Below, piece by piece: positions 49,253 through 60,231 of a stretch of 64,000 nucleotides of DNA. Position numbers and translations under genes: made by a program. The notes below the pieces were generated by a model. That model saw only the letters and a program-made list of their open reading frames with translations, was not told the origin of the DNA and made no database searches. The stretch's first letter is position 1; every line of letters begins with the position of its first letter. Origin of the DNA: Calcarisporiella thermophila CBS 279.70 (Eukaryota > Calcarisporiellomycota); assembly GCF_041956535.1 (NCBI RefSeq), contig NW_027192191.1, positions 1,437,443 through 1,501,442 on the forward strand, in the 5' to 3' direction.

Positions 49253-49725
49253 AACTCTATTTTGGTACGCCAGGAGAAGGTCTTCGCAAGCATTCTTATT
49301 TTTTTTTACTTCCGACGGCGTAACCACGTTGTCGGTCGACTCCGCACATTCATATCTCTAGTTAAGTTTCAATCGGCATTTAGCACTCCGGGATACTCTG
49401 CGTTCCAGCTGAAAGAGTCATCTCGACTGGTGATGCAAACCCAACATGGCTTTTCATATCCTGTTTCTCTCTGGATGTTCATTGCGCTCTTCAATCAATT
49501 CCGATTTCCCTATCACGTTTTCAAGAGGCGCAGCACTGTTGAGTCGTTGTGTACCCTCTAAAGATAACGAAATTTTGACAAAATATTTATCAACTTTTTC
49601 TGTAGTCCATCCTTTTCTTTCTACGATTTTAATTTAAATAGACAAGCATTTCTCCGATATACCTGGCCAGAAGGCTATAGCCTCTTTTGCTTGCATTACG
49701 CTTAGCTTGAAGGAGGAAAATAAGA
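49253..49725. other. Intergenic region
   Basis: This lies between the BTB-like gene and the MMADHC-like gene, same strand. Short open frames only, with no coding character. Confidence 0.5.
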
Positions 49726-50665
49726 ATGCCCGAGCCTATCTTTGAGCCCATCCAAGTCAACCTCTCTCGGCCCATCTCGAAGCTTTACACGAAATCGCAG
49801 AATGGCTCAAACACCCACAGCTCCTCTTCCTCGGCCCCAAACCATTCCAGCCTTTCCTCTGACAATTCCGCATTCGGTCCCCCATGCCCCCTTCCTATCA
49901 CCCCCTCTGTACCCTCCTCTCGCAAATCTCGACAGCCTCAACCTCCCCTTCGCCCACCCACGCTGACTCGATTTCGCCCCGCTCTCAGAACCTCATTTTT
50001 GCTCGAGTACTCGATCCACTCGTGCCCAAGGCGACTTGTTTCCGAGATAAAATATGTGTTTCCGAATATAGAGCTGGAGCAGCTGCTTATTGTCCCGACC
50101 TTCCAGAGGACAAGATACGACTTGGTGGAGTGGGGTGAGCCGGTGGCCAAGGAAAAAGACGAGAAACTGGAAAATGTGAGCGCTTGAACTTGATTGTAGA
50201 GGTTTGATAAGCCTAACCTTAGAACCGATGTATAGTTTGTAGCTTGGGGCTCCGCGGTGGTGGAGTATATGCGTGCTCAGGGATTTTGGGCTGACATCAC
50301 AGACCCGTGCTCTGGCTTTCCGGTGCGTTTTATCCTGTTCTTCCCTTTCTTATCTTCGATTCAATTCTAAACGCCTCCTGCGATTTTTTTTTCTCGATCA
50401 CTAGATGTTCACCGAGCATGGCCCTTCGCCCTATCCCGATGTCTCTGGCATTGAGCAACTTTTGCGCTATGATACACTGAACACCGGTTGCTGTAAAGTA
50501 GTCTTACACCCACGCTGGGGCAGCCGAATGTATCCGGCTACATTGTTCACAACGGCGCCACTCGAGGCTCTGACGGAAGCGATTGACGCCGTTGGATGCA
50601 CACGCGGACTGGGGGGTGGGGAGGACGAGGAGGAGACGGACGAGCACGAGGGCGAGGAGAAGTGA
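49726..50665 (+). CDS. MMADHC: MMADHC-like cobalamin trafficking protein
   Basis: Three exons (49726-50175, 50236-50322, 50405-50665) give 265 aa. In animals MMADHC (CblD) receives cobalamin processing intermediates from MMACHC and directs them to methionine synthase or methylmalonyl-CoA mutase. The match covers the folded domain: EYSIHSCPRRLVSEIKYVFP, then LLIVPTFQRTRYDLVEWGE, then RAQGFWADITDPCSG, and TGCCKVVLHPRWGSRMYPAT near residue 200. The first 90 residues are Ser/Pro-rich and could include a targeting signal. The C terminus is acidic. Both introns fall in phase 0. Confidence 0.88.
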
Positions 50666-51582
50666 CACGCCGTGTAGAATAGGGTTGAACAGCTGTGTTA
50701 TATTAGCGATGTTTTGGACGCTTTCACTTTATAATCTTCTAGAAATATTAGACTACACTCTTTAGTTCCTCATTTAATAACCACCTTTTCTGTCTTATAT
50801 CCCCACTTTTTTGTTTAAAAGTGGTTGATGGTTTCTCGGTTGTTTTTTTCTGATTTCATGCTAATGGCCCGCCACGACTATGCTAATCACGAAGGAAAAT
50901 AGCGATGGAGAAACATAATGGCGATGGCTGTCATTCCACTCAATGCTGAAACCTTCTCACACCGCCCGAGCAGAACAAGTACCCTGAAATGATCAGCAAT
51001 GAGCTAAAAAGTCCGCACAAAATTGGTTCTTGTCCCACCATCACCGCTTTTCAGCTTTCCCATTTTTTTTTGTTGTTTTCTCTTCTACAAGCATTAGAAA
51101 CCTTTTTTTTTTCTTCCAAGGAAAACTTCTTATCTCTCTCAACTCCATTCCCGCCGCCGGCCTGGAAACGCATTTCTTTTTTTTTTTTCCCCAAAGTAAA
51201 AAGGAATTAGTCTGGGATTCAAGAGAGGTTTGTATTCTCTGCTGGCAGTTATTCGAACCCTGACCAAGAATTCGAAATGTATTCTAATACTTCTGTTGCC
51301 TTCTCGTGATCTTTAGGAAGGCGCTTCTTTTTCTTTTCATTCCACTCTCTCTTTTTCATTTCCTTCTCATTTTCCCCTTCCCCTTTTCTCAATCTGGCTG
51401 CTTTCATACAATTGGCTTGTTTTGGCATCACACTCCTATTTTTTTTGGGCCTAGCATTCTAATTATTCATATCACCACTTCCTAACCCTCTCCCTTTGGT
51501 ATTCAATCTGGCTTAATTTATCTCTCCTTTTTTGTTGATTATAATTCCTTCTAATTTTATTCTATCCTGATTCTGACTCAGC
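50666..51582. other. Intergenic, T- and pyrimidine-rich
   Basis: This is the upstream region of the CCCH gene, with repeated T homopolymers (about 51063-51070, 51102-51111, 51176-51188) and CT-rich blocks up to the start codon. No gene seen. Such long pyrimidine-rich leaders may be an unspliced 5' UTR. Confidence 0.5.
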
Positions 51583-52848
51583 ATGGAAACCAGAGATCAA
51601 AACAGCTTCTTCTCCATCGTTGATCGGTCACCCGCCGAGCGCACGGACATTCCCCCTCTTGCATTCGACAACCTCTCGGGCCGTAGCACTCCCTCCGAGC
51701 ATTCTCAATTCGGTGGCTCACCCTCAAGTCCCACGCCACCCACCACCGCCATGAGCAGCGCAACCTGGCTGTGCAGTACCGCGGCAGCCACTGCCCCCCC
51801 TTCATCCAGTACCAAAAGTGCTGCGGCTGTGTTTGAGGCACAACTACGGGGGACTCAATGGGGATGGGATAATCCGAGTCCTGTCCCGGATTATCAGCGG
51901 AGATCAAGTGCGGCATGGCTGCACCTGAATGGGCACACGCCCCAAAACGGCGGAGGCACCGGGAGAAGGGGGAGCGATTCGTCGGAAAACTCCTCCAGAT
52001 TGAGCAGTGGAGCTGAAGACGAGAAGCAACAAGGCACGAGGAAGGTTCGAGGCGAGCTCTGGCGGACAGAGATGTGTAGGACGATGCTGGAGAAGGGCCA
52101 CTGCCCGTAAGTAGTGCTCCAACATGTCTATTGCCAGAGGATACACCCCCGACTAACCTGATGCTTCCACTTCAGATATAGCAACAAATGCGAGTACGCC
52201 CATTCAAAAGCCGAGCTACGCCCCATATACCGCCCGTGGAATTACAAGACAAAGCTCTGCCGCACCTTCCACGAAAAGGGCCACTGCCCTTACGGTAAAC
52301 GCTGCCACTATCTCCACACGGGGAGTCCCGATGAAATCCCATCCAACGTCATTATCTGGCCACGGCAGCCTTCCGCCAGTAACGGCCAAGCCAACCATTC
52401 CAATCGGCCTCCGCAAGCGGACGAGCAGATGGGGCGCAGGTTCTCGATGCCCGCTATCCAGCCCCGGCCCATCTCGCCCATGGGCGCCGATCTCGTGGGC
52501 CGGCGCCCCCTTCCAATCCATCGGCCCATCTCTCCCATCTCGCCCCCCGTGTCTAAGGACATGCTTCCACTCGATCAGATGCTTTTGCGACGAGGGAGTG
52601 ACAACACCTCCCTCTCGCGCATGCACATTCGCCCCTTTGCCCGCGAGGATGAATCCCTCTTTTCCCACCACCCCGTGCGTAGCCACTCTGAAAATGGCAA
52701 TATGCATCTGTTTTCGGACGCCTCGGAGCATTCGCTCCCCCCACCGGCAACTCGCATTCTTCCGCGGGACCTCATGGAGGAACTGATCCCTTCACATCCA
52801 ACGCGCCCGTCGCAACTGCGATCCTGCGTGTTCCCTTTCAATGAATAG
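51583..52848 (+). CDS. Tandem CCCH zinc finger (tristetraprolin/Cth1 type) protein
   Basis: Two exons (51583-52106, 52176-52848) give 398 aa. Two CCCH fingers stand in tandem with the C-x8-C-x5-C-x3-H spacing and the classical lead-ins: WRTEMC then CPYSNKCEYAH, and YKTKLC then CPYGKRCHYLH, at about residues 163-220. The family binds AU-rich elements in 3' UTRs and promotes mRNA decay. The intron lies inside the first finger. The C terminus has repeated RPISP/RPLPIHRPISPISPP Pro/Ser motifs and several RxxS sites, possible phosphorylation-dependent 14-3-3 contacts. Confidence 0.92.
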
Positions 52849-54150
52849 GCTGCTGTAAACCATGGAGTTGCCTGGGGCAACCAGACTCTTTTCTTTCTTG
52901 CCTGAAACTTTTTATTTTATTATTTATTGCGTGATATTCTATAGTTAATATCCTTTTTTTTTTCTTGCTTGTTTTTTTTTATTCAATTTTGAGCACCTTT
53001 CAATTTTTTTTTACTTTTTTATCTATTTCAATTCTAAATATTCAACTACTATTTTATTAATTTATTGTGTTTTTCTCCCTTTCCTTCAGAGTGTGATCTC
53101 CATTCATTGCTTCTAATTTATTATTGATATGATTGTGTGTGCGTTTGGGATCTCTTGTGTGATCATTATTTCCAGTAGTATTCTCATGATATGTTATATT
53201 CTCGATCTATCTATTCTTTCTATTTTAATATATGCAACACAACTCACCCTTATCAAGGAGATTAGGTCATAGCGCCTTTGGAGGAAGGAACCCTTGCGCT
53301 TGGGACCGCTCAGCGCTTGGTGTACTTTCGAATTGGGTATAATGATTTTGAAAAGGTGTCTCTCCCTGTGCATCCGAGGAGCAAGAGGGGCGGGCATCTC
53401 CGAAAGCCTGCCTTGCAAGCGGATGGGGTGGGTGTCACTTTGATTGACGAGGTGGCAACACGGCATTAATTAGGTTAGGTGTACATATTGGAGGCGCAAC
53501 CTCCATGTTTCTCAAAATGCAAGTGGGCATGGACGATAATGGTGCAAACACGGAGCAATCTATCTAAGGGTGTAACCGCTTGGCACGGCAGTATCTTAAG
53601 GGAGTGTGGGATACGCGGCAGGGGGACAGGAGCGACCTGGCATTCGCTCCATATCGACTAGACAGGAGCGGCTCCTTTCTTAATATTGTCAGCATTCATA
53701 AGCTTGCTTCAATACCACCAAGAACCTTCCGTCAATACCAGTGTCGCATTGAATTTCCTCGCCGCCCCTAAGGGTCCACAAGCTGAGCCGTCGTAAGCAT
53801 TGTCGCGGCGGTATAAGCTCGATATCCGTTGGTAATATGTCTCCCTTTGCAATGCCGTGGGGCTGCAGCGGCTTGGATCACGTGATCGATTCAATGAAGC
53901 TTCACTCCGCCTATAGTGGGTGATGGAGTTTTATGTGTTATTGGGTTCTATTCTGTTCAATCTGATCTTTCCGATTCATATTTAATTCATAGCACCTCTC
54001 ATTTGCGCCCTATGATTCGATTCCATTGAAAAGTAGCCCTTTCCTGTTTTCCATTCTTCAACCTTTTCCCCTGTTTTTCGCAATCTCTAGATCTCAATCT
54101 CATCTATTTATTTTCATATAATCATTCTCATTAATTCGCAGCCAAAAAAC
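52849..54150. other. Intergenic region, 1.3 kb
   Basis: This is the T-rich 3' flank of the CCCH gene, then a more GC-balanced block at about 53260-53930 with several short open frames on both strands, none with a recognisable domain, then the upstream region of the MYND-presenilin gene. I see no supported gene. Confidence 0.45.
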
Positions 54151-56393
54151 ATGCCCAACTCACCAAACTGGAGCGAAGACATACCCATGGTACCAACCAG
54201 TACCTCGTATTCCCATACATCTTCACCACAATCTAATGCCCTTTCAGATGAGCTTGCCTCGCCTTCTCCTGATCCCCGCCAACCTGTAACAACGGTGCAT
54301 ATCTGCTCCGTTTGCCAACAGCCTGCCACTTTCATGTGCTCTGCATGCGGAAGAGAAGGCCCGAGATATTGCTCGACGGAATGCCAAACAAACGATTGGG
54401 ATCGGCATCAAACTGAGTGCCGCGGTAGTGGTGCAGCTAGGGAAAATGATGCCGGGATCAGAGTGGATGATAGTGCTGAGAGTTCCGCGGTCAGACGGCC
54501 AGCTGGGAGAGGCAATGTCGCACAAATTATCAACACGAGAAGTAGATGTCGCATTCTAGTCCCTTCTTTTTTAGAACGATTTAGCGATAACTTATCTTTT
54601 TATTTTTTACTATTATTATTAGAGCGGCGGAAGATGTACGCACATGAAGGCCATTCACCTCAGACCGGTGGGCAACACCATTCTGAAAACGGCGTCGACC
54701 CCTCAGCATATGATCCGGATATGATTGAGGAGTTCAAATTTTACATGGAACAGATCTATCTCATCATCCGCCCGGTCGTAGTTTGCATTGTTCTAAGTAT
54801 CCTTTGGGTGAAAATTGCCAATAGCGGGAAAAGCAGCTATCGGTAGCTTATTGGTAGATGGATTTATTAACATATTTATTCTAATACTTTTTCATAAACT
54901 GATTAGGCCTGTGGCTGCATACCAGGTGTTCACCGAGACCTCCTCTACGACCACGTCTGAACAGTTCCTCGGGTCGCTGGCGAACGCTGGGATTATTATC
55001 GGACAGATCATTCTAGTGACCATTATCATCGTCTGTCTATTCAAGCACGGCTTTATAAAGGTAACTCAGACTGCTGAATAGCCGATGAAGATGTGCAGTG
55101 GCTGACATTTTTACGCTAGATATTGGTGGGATTTTTTATGATCGTTGTGCTGATGCTTTTGGGGTTCATGACCTACCTCCTGATTCTGTGAGTATCTGTA
55201 TTCCCGGAGTCTGCGAGAAGTCAGCGTGCTTACCTCTGTTTTGGATAGAAACCTTATACAAGTCTTTGCCATCCCCCTCGATTATCCGACGCTTATTTTC
55301 TGCCTGTGGAACTTTGCCGTAGTAGGCCTCATCAGTGTGTTTTACAAAGCACCCCTATGGCTGCAGCAGATCTATCTGACCATCTTATCCTCCCTGATGG
55401 TAAGTGGAGTGGTATTGGAGGAAGGGATGTCTGCGACACGACTGATGAGTTTGGTTGCATTATTATTAGGCATTTGCTCTCACGGCATTGTACGAATGGA
55501 CAACGTGGATCTTGCTTGCTTTGTTAGCCATATGGGGTAGGCCCAACATTTGTTTTCAATGCTCCTGTGTTTGTTTAACGATTAAAACACGTTCATTTCG
55601 CTAGATCTGATTGCCGTGTTGTGTCCCTTCGGTCCCCTCCGCATTCTTGTCGAAAGTTCCCGTCAACAGCAACGTGACGTCCCCGCCCTCCTTTACTCAG
55701 TGAATGCTGTGTGGTTGATGGCTACGCCCGCACACCACCCCTCCTCCCAGCTCGATTCTCTCGCGGAAAACAGCACGCCATTGGTGGATGAGGGCCGCGT
55801 GGTGGTGAACCAGCGGAGATCCGACGGCTTTGCACCGCTTCGTGACGGGAATGCTTCGGGACCCGACCTGACGGGGCGTCCAGAGCAAAACGAAGAGAGA
55901 AGGCAAGAGGAGGGCGAGGGGAGGAATCGAGAGGCGGAAGAGGAGGAAGAGGAGGATGAAGGTATGTGTACTGGTTAGCTTCATGCCGACGTGAGTTTTC
56001 GCTCAAGGTTCCATCCCTGTCCTGTGGGATTTTTTAGAACGAAACGGTTTAAAGTTGGGCCTCGGCGATTTTGTCTTCTACAGCGTGTTGATTGCCCGTG
56101 CAGGTAGGCTGAGCCAAGAGATAGAAGGATGTTGAATCCAGTCGCTGTATTAATCATGCGTGTACCTACTTCCCTCCACCACAGCTCTCTATGACTGGAT
56201 CACGACGGTTTGCTGCTCGGTTGCGGTTCTAACTGGTTTAGCAGCCACCATTTTCCTCCTAGCCATGTACCAAAAAGCACTCCCCGCCCTCCCCATCTCT
56301 ATCGCTCTCGGGATGCTCTTCTACTTCATTTCCCGCTATGTTTTGGTGCCGTTTGTAGGGAATGTAGCCAGCTTGGGAATGGTGATTGTTTAG
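54151..56393 (+). CDS. PSEN: Presenilin with N-terminal MYND zinc finger
   Basis: Nine exons (54151-54541, 54623-54842, 54907-55060, 55120-55187, 55249-55399, 55470-55536, 55605-55961, 56038-56103, 56185-56393) give 560 aa. Residues 52-90 are a MYND finger (C52, C55, C63, C66, C74, C78, H86, C90). From about residue 135 the protein is a presenilin, the aspartyl protease of gamma-secretase: II..GQIILVTIIIV helices, YPTLIFCLWNFAVVGLISV, AIWDLIAVLCPFGPLRILVE (catalytic D351), a long acidic loop, GLGDFVFYSVL (GxGD, D480) and the PALP motif near residue 525. MYND fingers bind Pro-rich peptides, and the N terminus of presenilins is cytosolic. D351 is preceded by Trp, not the usual Tyr. Two separate genes are possible but need an unseen promoter and stop. 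Confidence 0.88.
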
Positions 56394-57333
56394 TTTTATT
56401 TTTTTTTTGCTGTTTTATATACATACAAATATATATTTTATATACACGTTTTGTTTTTCATGCGAGCCCGCTGTAGTTTCACTATTTACCTGGCTTTTCC
56501 ACCATAACTCTATTCTCAGCTATTAATATCGGGGGGAGGGGGGTTATATTTGTTTTGTTTTCCCTTCCTGTCTCGGTCCCTTTCTTCCTTTCCTCCTTTA
56601 CCTTTTGTGTACTATTCGCTTTTCCTATCCCGCCTTTCTATTTGTGCACCATGCAATATCACCTTTATTGCAGGTTTATTATAAGGTCTTAATTTTGTAA
56701 ATTTCATCCGGAGACATGGGTGTAGGCGAGCTTTTTTATTGCGTGGAAGCAATATTAGTCGTGTGCAACTAGATGTCAACAGGGGCAGAGAACCTGTGTT
56801 GGACAAGTTTTATGAGACGACTGAGCTGGAAGCGATATTGGATTAGAACTCATTAGAATTGATTAGTCGTGATTTGGTTTGAGGCGGAGAACACAAGGTT
56901 TCCACCTTTCCCCTTTTGCACAATCAAATCATCGCGATTGCCAAAAGCGGCATGGGAGATAATGGCGAGATAGGGGGTGGGCTGATTCGCATAGCGGGAG
57001 GAATGCATACGTGGAAGCTTTGGAAGGGCTCCCGCATAGATCTCCCGTGCGTTTCGGCCAACTGGTGCCCCCCCGCTTAATGAGCGAGTTCGAGGTGCGG
57101 TTTCTCGAAAATAATGATAATAATTATATCCCCCAATTAAACTCCCGCCAAACCATCCTAGGTTCTCTCGGTTTCTAAACAGGCGTCCACCGTTCGACCG
57201 TGTATATAAGCGTATAAGCTTCCCACATTACGCAAAACTCCTCCAGTTTTCCGCCTTTTTTTTCCTCCCTCATTTTTTCTTTCTTCTTCATCTTCTTCTT
57301 CATTCCTCCATTCAGAGCCAAAAATCACTAAAC
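56394..57333. promoter_or_regulatory. Intergenic region with TATA element for the Kre9-like gene
   Basis: This holds the 3' flank of the presenilin gene and the upstream region of the Kre9-like gene. The latter shows TATATAAG at 57203-57210, about 125 nt before the start codon, followed by a CT-rich leader, a typical layout for a strongly expressed fungal gene. No other gene seen. Confidence 0.5.
57203..57210 (+). promoter_or_regulatory. TATA-box candidate
   Basis: TATATAAG, 124 nt upstream of the Kre9-like start codon, with a pyrimidine-rich stretch between. Confidence 0.5.
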
Positions 57334-58146
57334 ATGTACTCAAAGGCCACTCTTTTCTGCCTCCTCGCTCTTTTGGGCATTGCATTCGCACAGCAGCAAA
57401 TCTTCATCACCAACCCCACCCAGGGAACCGTCTGGGAGGCGGGTAAGAAAGCCACCATTGTCTGGTGAGTCTGTCCATCATCCCTCGCCATTTTCGGCAA
57501 TTCATTAACCCACTCTTTGGCATCCTTTTAGGACCGGTGGTTCTGGTCAGGTTCCTATCAAGCTCATGACGGTATGTATTTATCCCTGCCATTCCAGCAT
57601 TTCATTCCATGTATGTAATGCATTTTATTTTTGTTCTGCTAGGGTAACCCCAATGCTCTCCAACAAGTCGCCGTCATTGGTACCGTTGAGGCTTCCACTG
57701 GCACCTTTACTTATGATGTCCCTGCCAACCTCCCCGCTGGCAACCAGTACGCTATTGCCATTGGCAACCCCCCCCCCGCCTACTCTCCCCAATTCACCAT
57801 CCAGGGTGGCGACCCGAACAAGCAGGCCCCTGCCTCCTCTGCCTCCGCCCCCGCCTCCGCTCCTGCTTCTGCTGCTCCTAGCGCTTCCTCCGCCCCCGCT
57901 CCTTCTGCCCCTGCTTCTGGCTCGGCTTCCGCTTCGGCTCCCGCTTCGTCGGCCGCTCCCTCGGCCCCCGCCTCCAGCGCTGTCCCCGCCCAGCCTTCCT
58001 CCAATGCCAAGCCCGCTGCCTCCAACGCTCCCGCCGCCTCAACCACCCCCTCGACCTCGGCTCCTGCCCCTAAGAGCGGCGCTGGACAAATTGCTCCCCT
58101 CGCTCTCGGCGTGTTGGCTCCTTTGGCGGCCGCTTTGGTCTTCTAA
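57334..58146 (+). CDS. Kre9/Knh1-like Ser/Ala-rich GPI-type cell surface protein
   Basis: Three exons (57334-57464, 57532-57571, 57643-58146) give 224 aa. There is a signal peptide (MYSKATLFCLLALLGIAFA), then a Kre9/Knh1-type beta domain at residues 20-112 (FITNPTQGTVWEAGKKATI, IKLMTGNPNAL, TGTFTYDVPANLPAGNQYAI), then a long Ala/Ser/Pro stalk likely to be O-mannosylated, and a hydrophobic C terminus consistent with GPI attachment. Fungal members help organise beta-1,6-glucan or serve as abundant wall proteins. Codon use in the stalk is strongly C-ending, as expected for high expression. Confidence 0.9.
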
Positions 58147-58609
58147 AGTGATGGTATCTATCTAGAGTCCGTTTTTTTTTTATTTTCTACCTTTTGTTTC
58201 CACTTTTACACAACACTGGAGAAAAAAAAAGATATGGATTTGAGAAACTTCGTAGTGAATGCTTTTCTTTTCTATTAACAAGTTATGTTTCCCCCTCTTC
58301 TTTTGATACGATACTGTCGACTAATGAATATATATCACTTTATTTGCTGTTCTTATATAATTTCTACGCTTTTTTTATAATACACACTATTTATCATCGG
58401 ACAAGCGACAGCAGTAGAAGATGAGCTTCCGAATCACTCATAGAAGTAGTTAAAATGGGATCAGGGGAAGAGGATGACCATCCCGTAGGACCAGCATCAA
58501 CAAAAAAATAGAAAGATTCATTAGTGGTTAAATAAACGTCTAGTACAGTAATACAGAAATTAGTGCAAAGGGACCGAGGTCACACGTGGGAGCGGAGCCG
58601 CAAAGGGAA
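58147..58609. other. Convergent 3' region
   Basis: This lies between the Kre9-like gene (plus) and the MFS transporter (minus). AT-rich, with no gene seen. Confidence 0.55.
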
Positions 58610-60231
58610 TTACACAAGTTCTACGTAGGCTGGGGTCGGCCACAAGAAGGATTTGATCCAGGGGAAGACCTCCCAGCTGAGCAGCAGGGGAGAGTATGCC
58701 AGCAAGACGAGGGCGAACACCGCCATCTCCCACCAAAACCCATAGGTGTCGATCAGGAACCCGGCGAGAATGGGACCGATCGCCATCCCAAGCGAATAGG
58801 CCATGTTATAGAGTCCATACACCCGCCCGTTAGCGCCGCTTCCCATCGCGTGGACGCGGCTCCCGATTTCCGGGAGCAGCGGGGTGGTCATAAGGCAGCT
58901 GGCTGCACCACAAAGCAACAGGGGAATCAGCGACAAGTAGACGCTCCGGTCCGGGGGGATGGGGACAAAAAAGAGCGTGACCGCGAAGCAGAGCGCGCCA
59001 ATGCCGCTTACGAGCAGGCGGCCGCAGCGGTCCGCGAGATAGCCCACCAGGGGGGAGAGGAAGGTGGGCACGATCATGGCGATGAACAGGAAGCCGATGG
59101 TGGTTTCGTCCGCGTGGAAGGTTTGGCGCAAGTAGATCGGCAGGGTGGGCTCGATTCCGCAGAAGATGCTGCTTGCGACGATGGTGGCACAGAGGACGCA
59201 GAAGACCACGGGGTCGCACAGAAGGGTGAACATCGTGGGGGAATAGGAGGGCGCTGGTCCTTCCGGCGGAGCGTCCACGGGAGACACCAGGCGGGAGGAC
59301 TCGTTCGCGTCCGAAGAGAGCGAGGCCGAGGTTGACAAGGTGGAGGCATCCGACAACTTTCTTTTGCTCTCGGATGGCGACGAGGCCGCCGTGGTCGGGC
59401 CCAAGCCCAGCTCATTTCTCAGCTGGATCGGCTCCACCATCCACACCACCGCCATCAAATTAACCACGGCAAGCGCTGCGCAGAGCGCAAATGGCGCCTT
59501 ATACCCCCAGTACTGGAACATGAATCCTCCCAGTGGAGGCCCGGTCACGAGCCCCAACATGTTGATGGCCATGGCTGTTCCCATGACGACCCCGAGATTC
59601 TCGGGCGGGAAGACATCGGCCAGCATGCCGAGGCCAATGGTCCACGAAGTGCCTCCAGAAAAGCCCTGCATCGTGCGGGCGAAAACAAGCTGCCAATAGG
59701 TGTGCGCAGTACCAAAGCAGAAGGTGGAGATGCAGAGACCGAGCATGCCGATAATCATTGGATACTTTTGGGGGGAGCGTGGAAAAAAAAAAGGGGGGGG
59801 GGGGGGAAGAGCTGTTAAACACGGAACTGAAGCGCGCTTTCGAGTTGCAAAAACCAACTTACTCTTCTATTTTCATATCTGTCACTCAACACGGCAAAGA
59901 TTGGTGTGGAAATCAGAAGCCCTATGGCATAGCAAGCGAACAGGTAGCCCACTGCCTTCGAATCGCCGCCCAATTGGTCCTTCACAACCGTTGGCAGAAT
60001 CTTTATCCGGAAGCAAGGAATTAATGAATAAGAATTAGAGGCAGAATGCTCTTCAAACCGGCTTTGATCATGATGGAATCACGCCAATCCACTTACAGGA
60101 ACGACAACGCCATAAACGAGCATGTCGATGAACAATGCTAATGAGGAGACGCATAAAACAGCGTTGCTGGACCGCCGGAACCGCTCCATTTTAGAAGTGG
60201 ATGGTCTGGACATGAGACCTTCTATCATCAT
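58610..60231 (-). CDS. MFS transporter, VMAT/drug-H+ antiporter-like
   Basis: Three exons (60231-60097, 60000-59863, 59764-58610) give 475 aa with twelve expected helices. Family signs are SSLALFIDMLVYGVVVPILP in helix 1, AVLSDRYENRRYPMIIG (motif A, formed across a splice site), FARTMQGFSGGTSWTIGLGMLADVFP, GFMFQYWGYKAPFALCA, a polar central loop rich in Ser, then GYLADRCGRLLVSGIGAL (second motif A) and GLYNMAYSLGMAIGPILAGFL. It resembles vesicular amine transporters and fungal TPO-like exporters; the substrate is unknown. The start is uncertain: ATGs at 60231, 60228 and 60189 are in frame, and the frame remains open upstream to a possible acceptor at 60351. The intron before exon 3 carries a C/G homopolymer. 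Confidence 0.85.

Noticed and set aside
51240-51275. tRNA-like T-arm (GGTTCGAAT on the minus strand)
   Set aside because: The flanking stem does not pair and no A-box or acceptor stem is present.
53260-53930. A gene or transposon remnant in the long gap before the MYND-presenilin gene
   Set aside because: Only short frames without known domains, no terminal repeats and no splice-compatible chain of exons.
59340-59822. Open frames on both strands inside the MFS gene
   Set aside because: They overlap the firm MFS reading frame and show no domain of their own.
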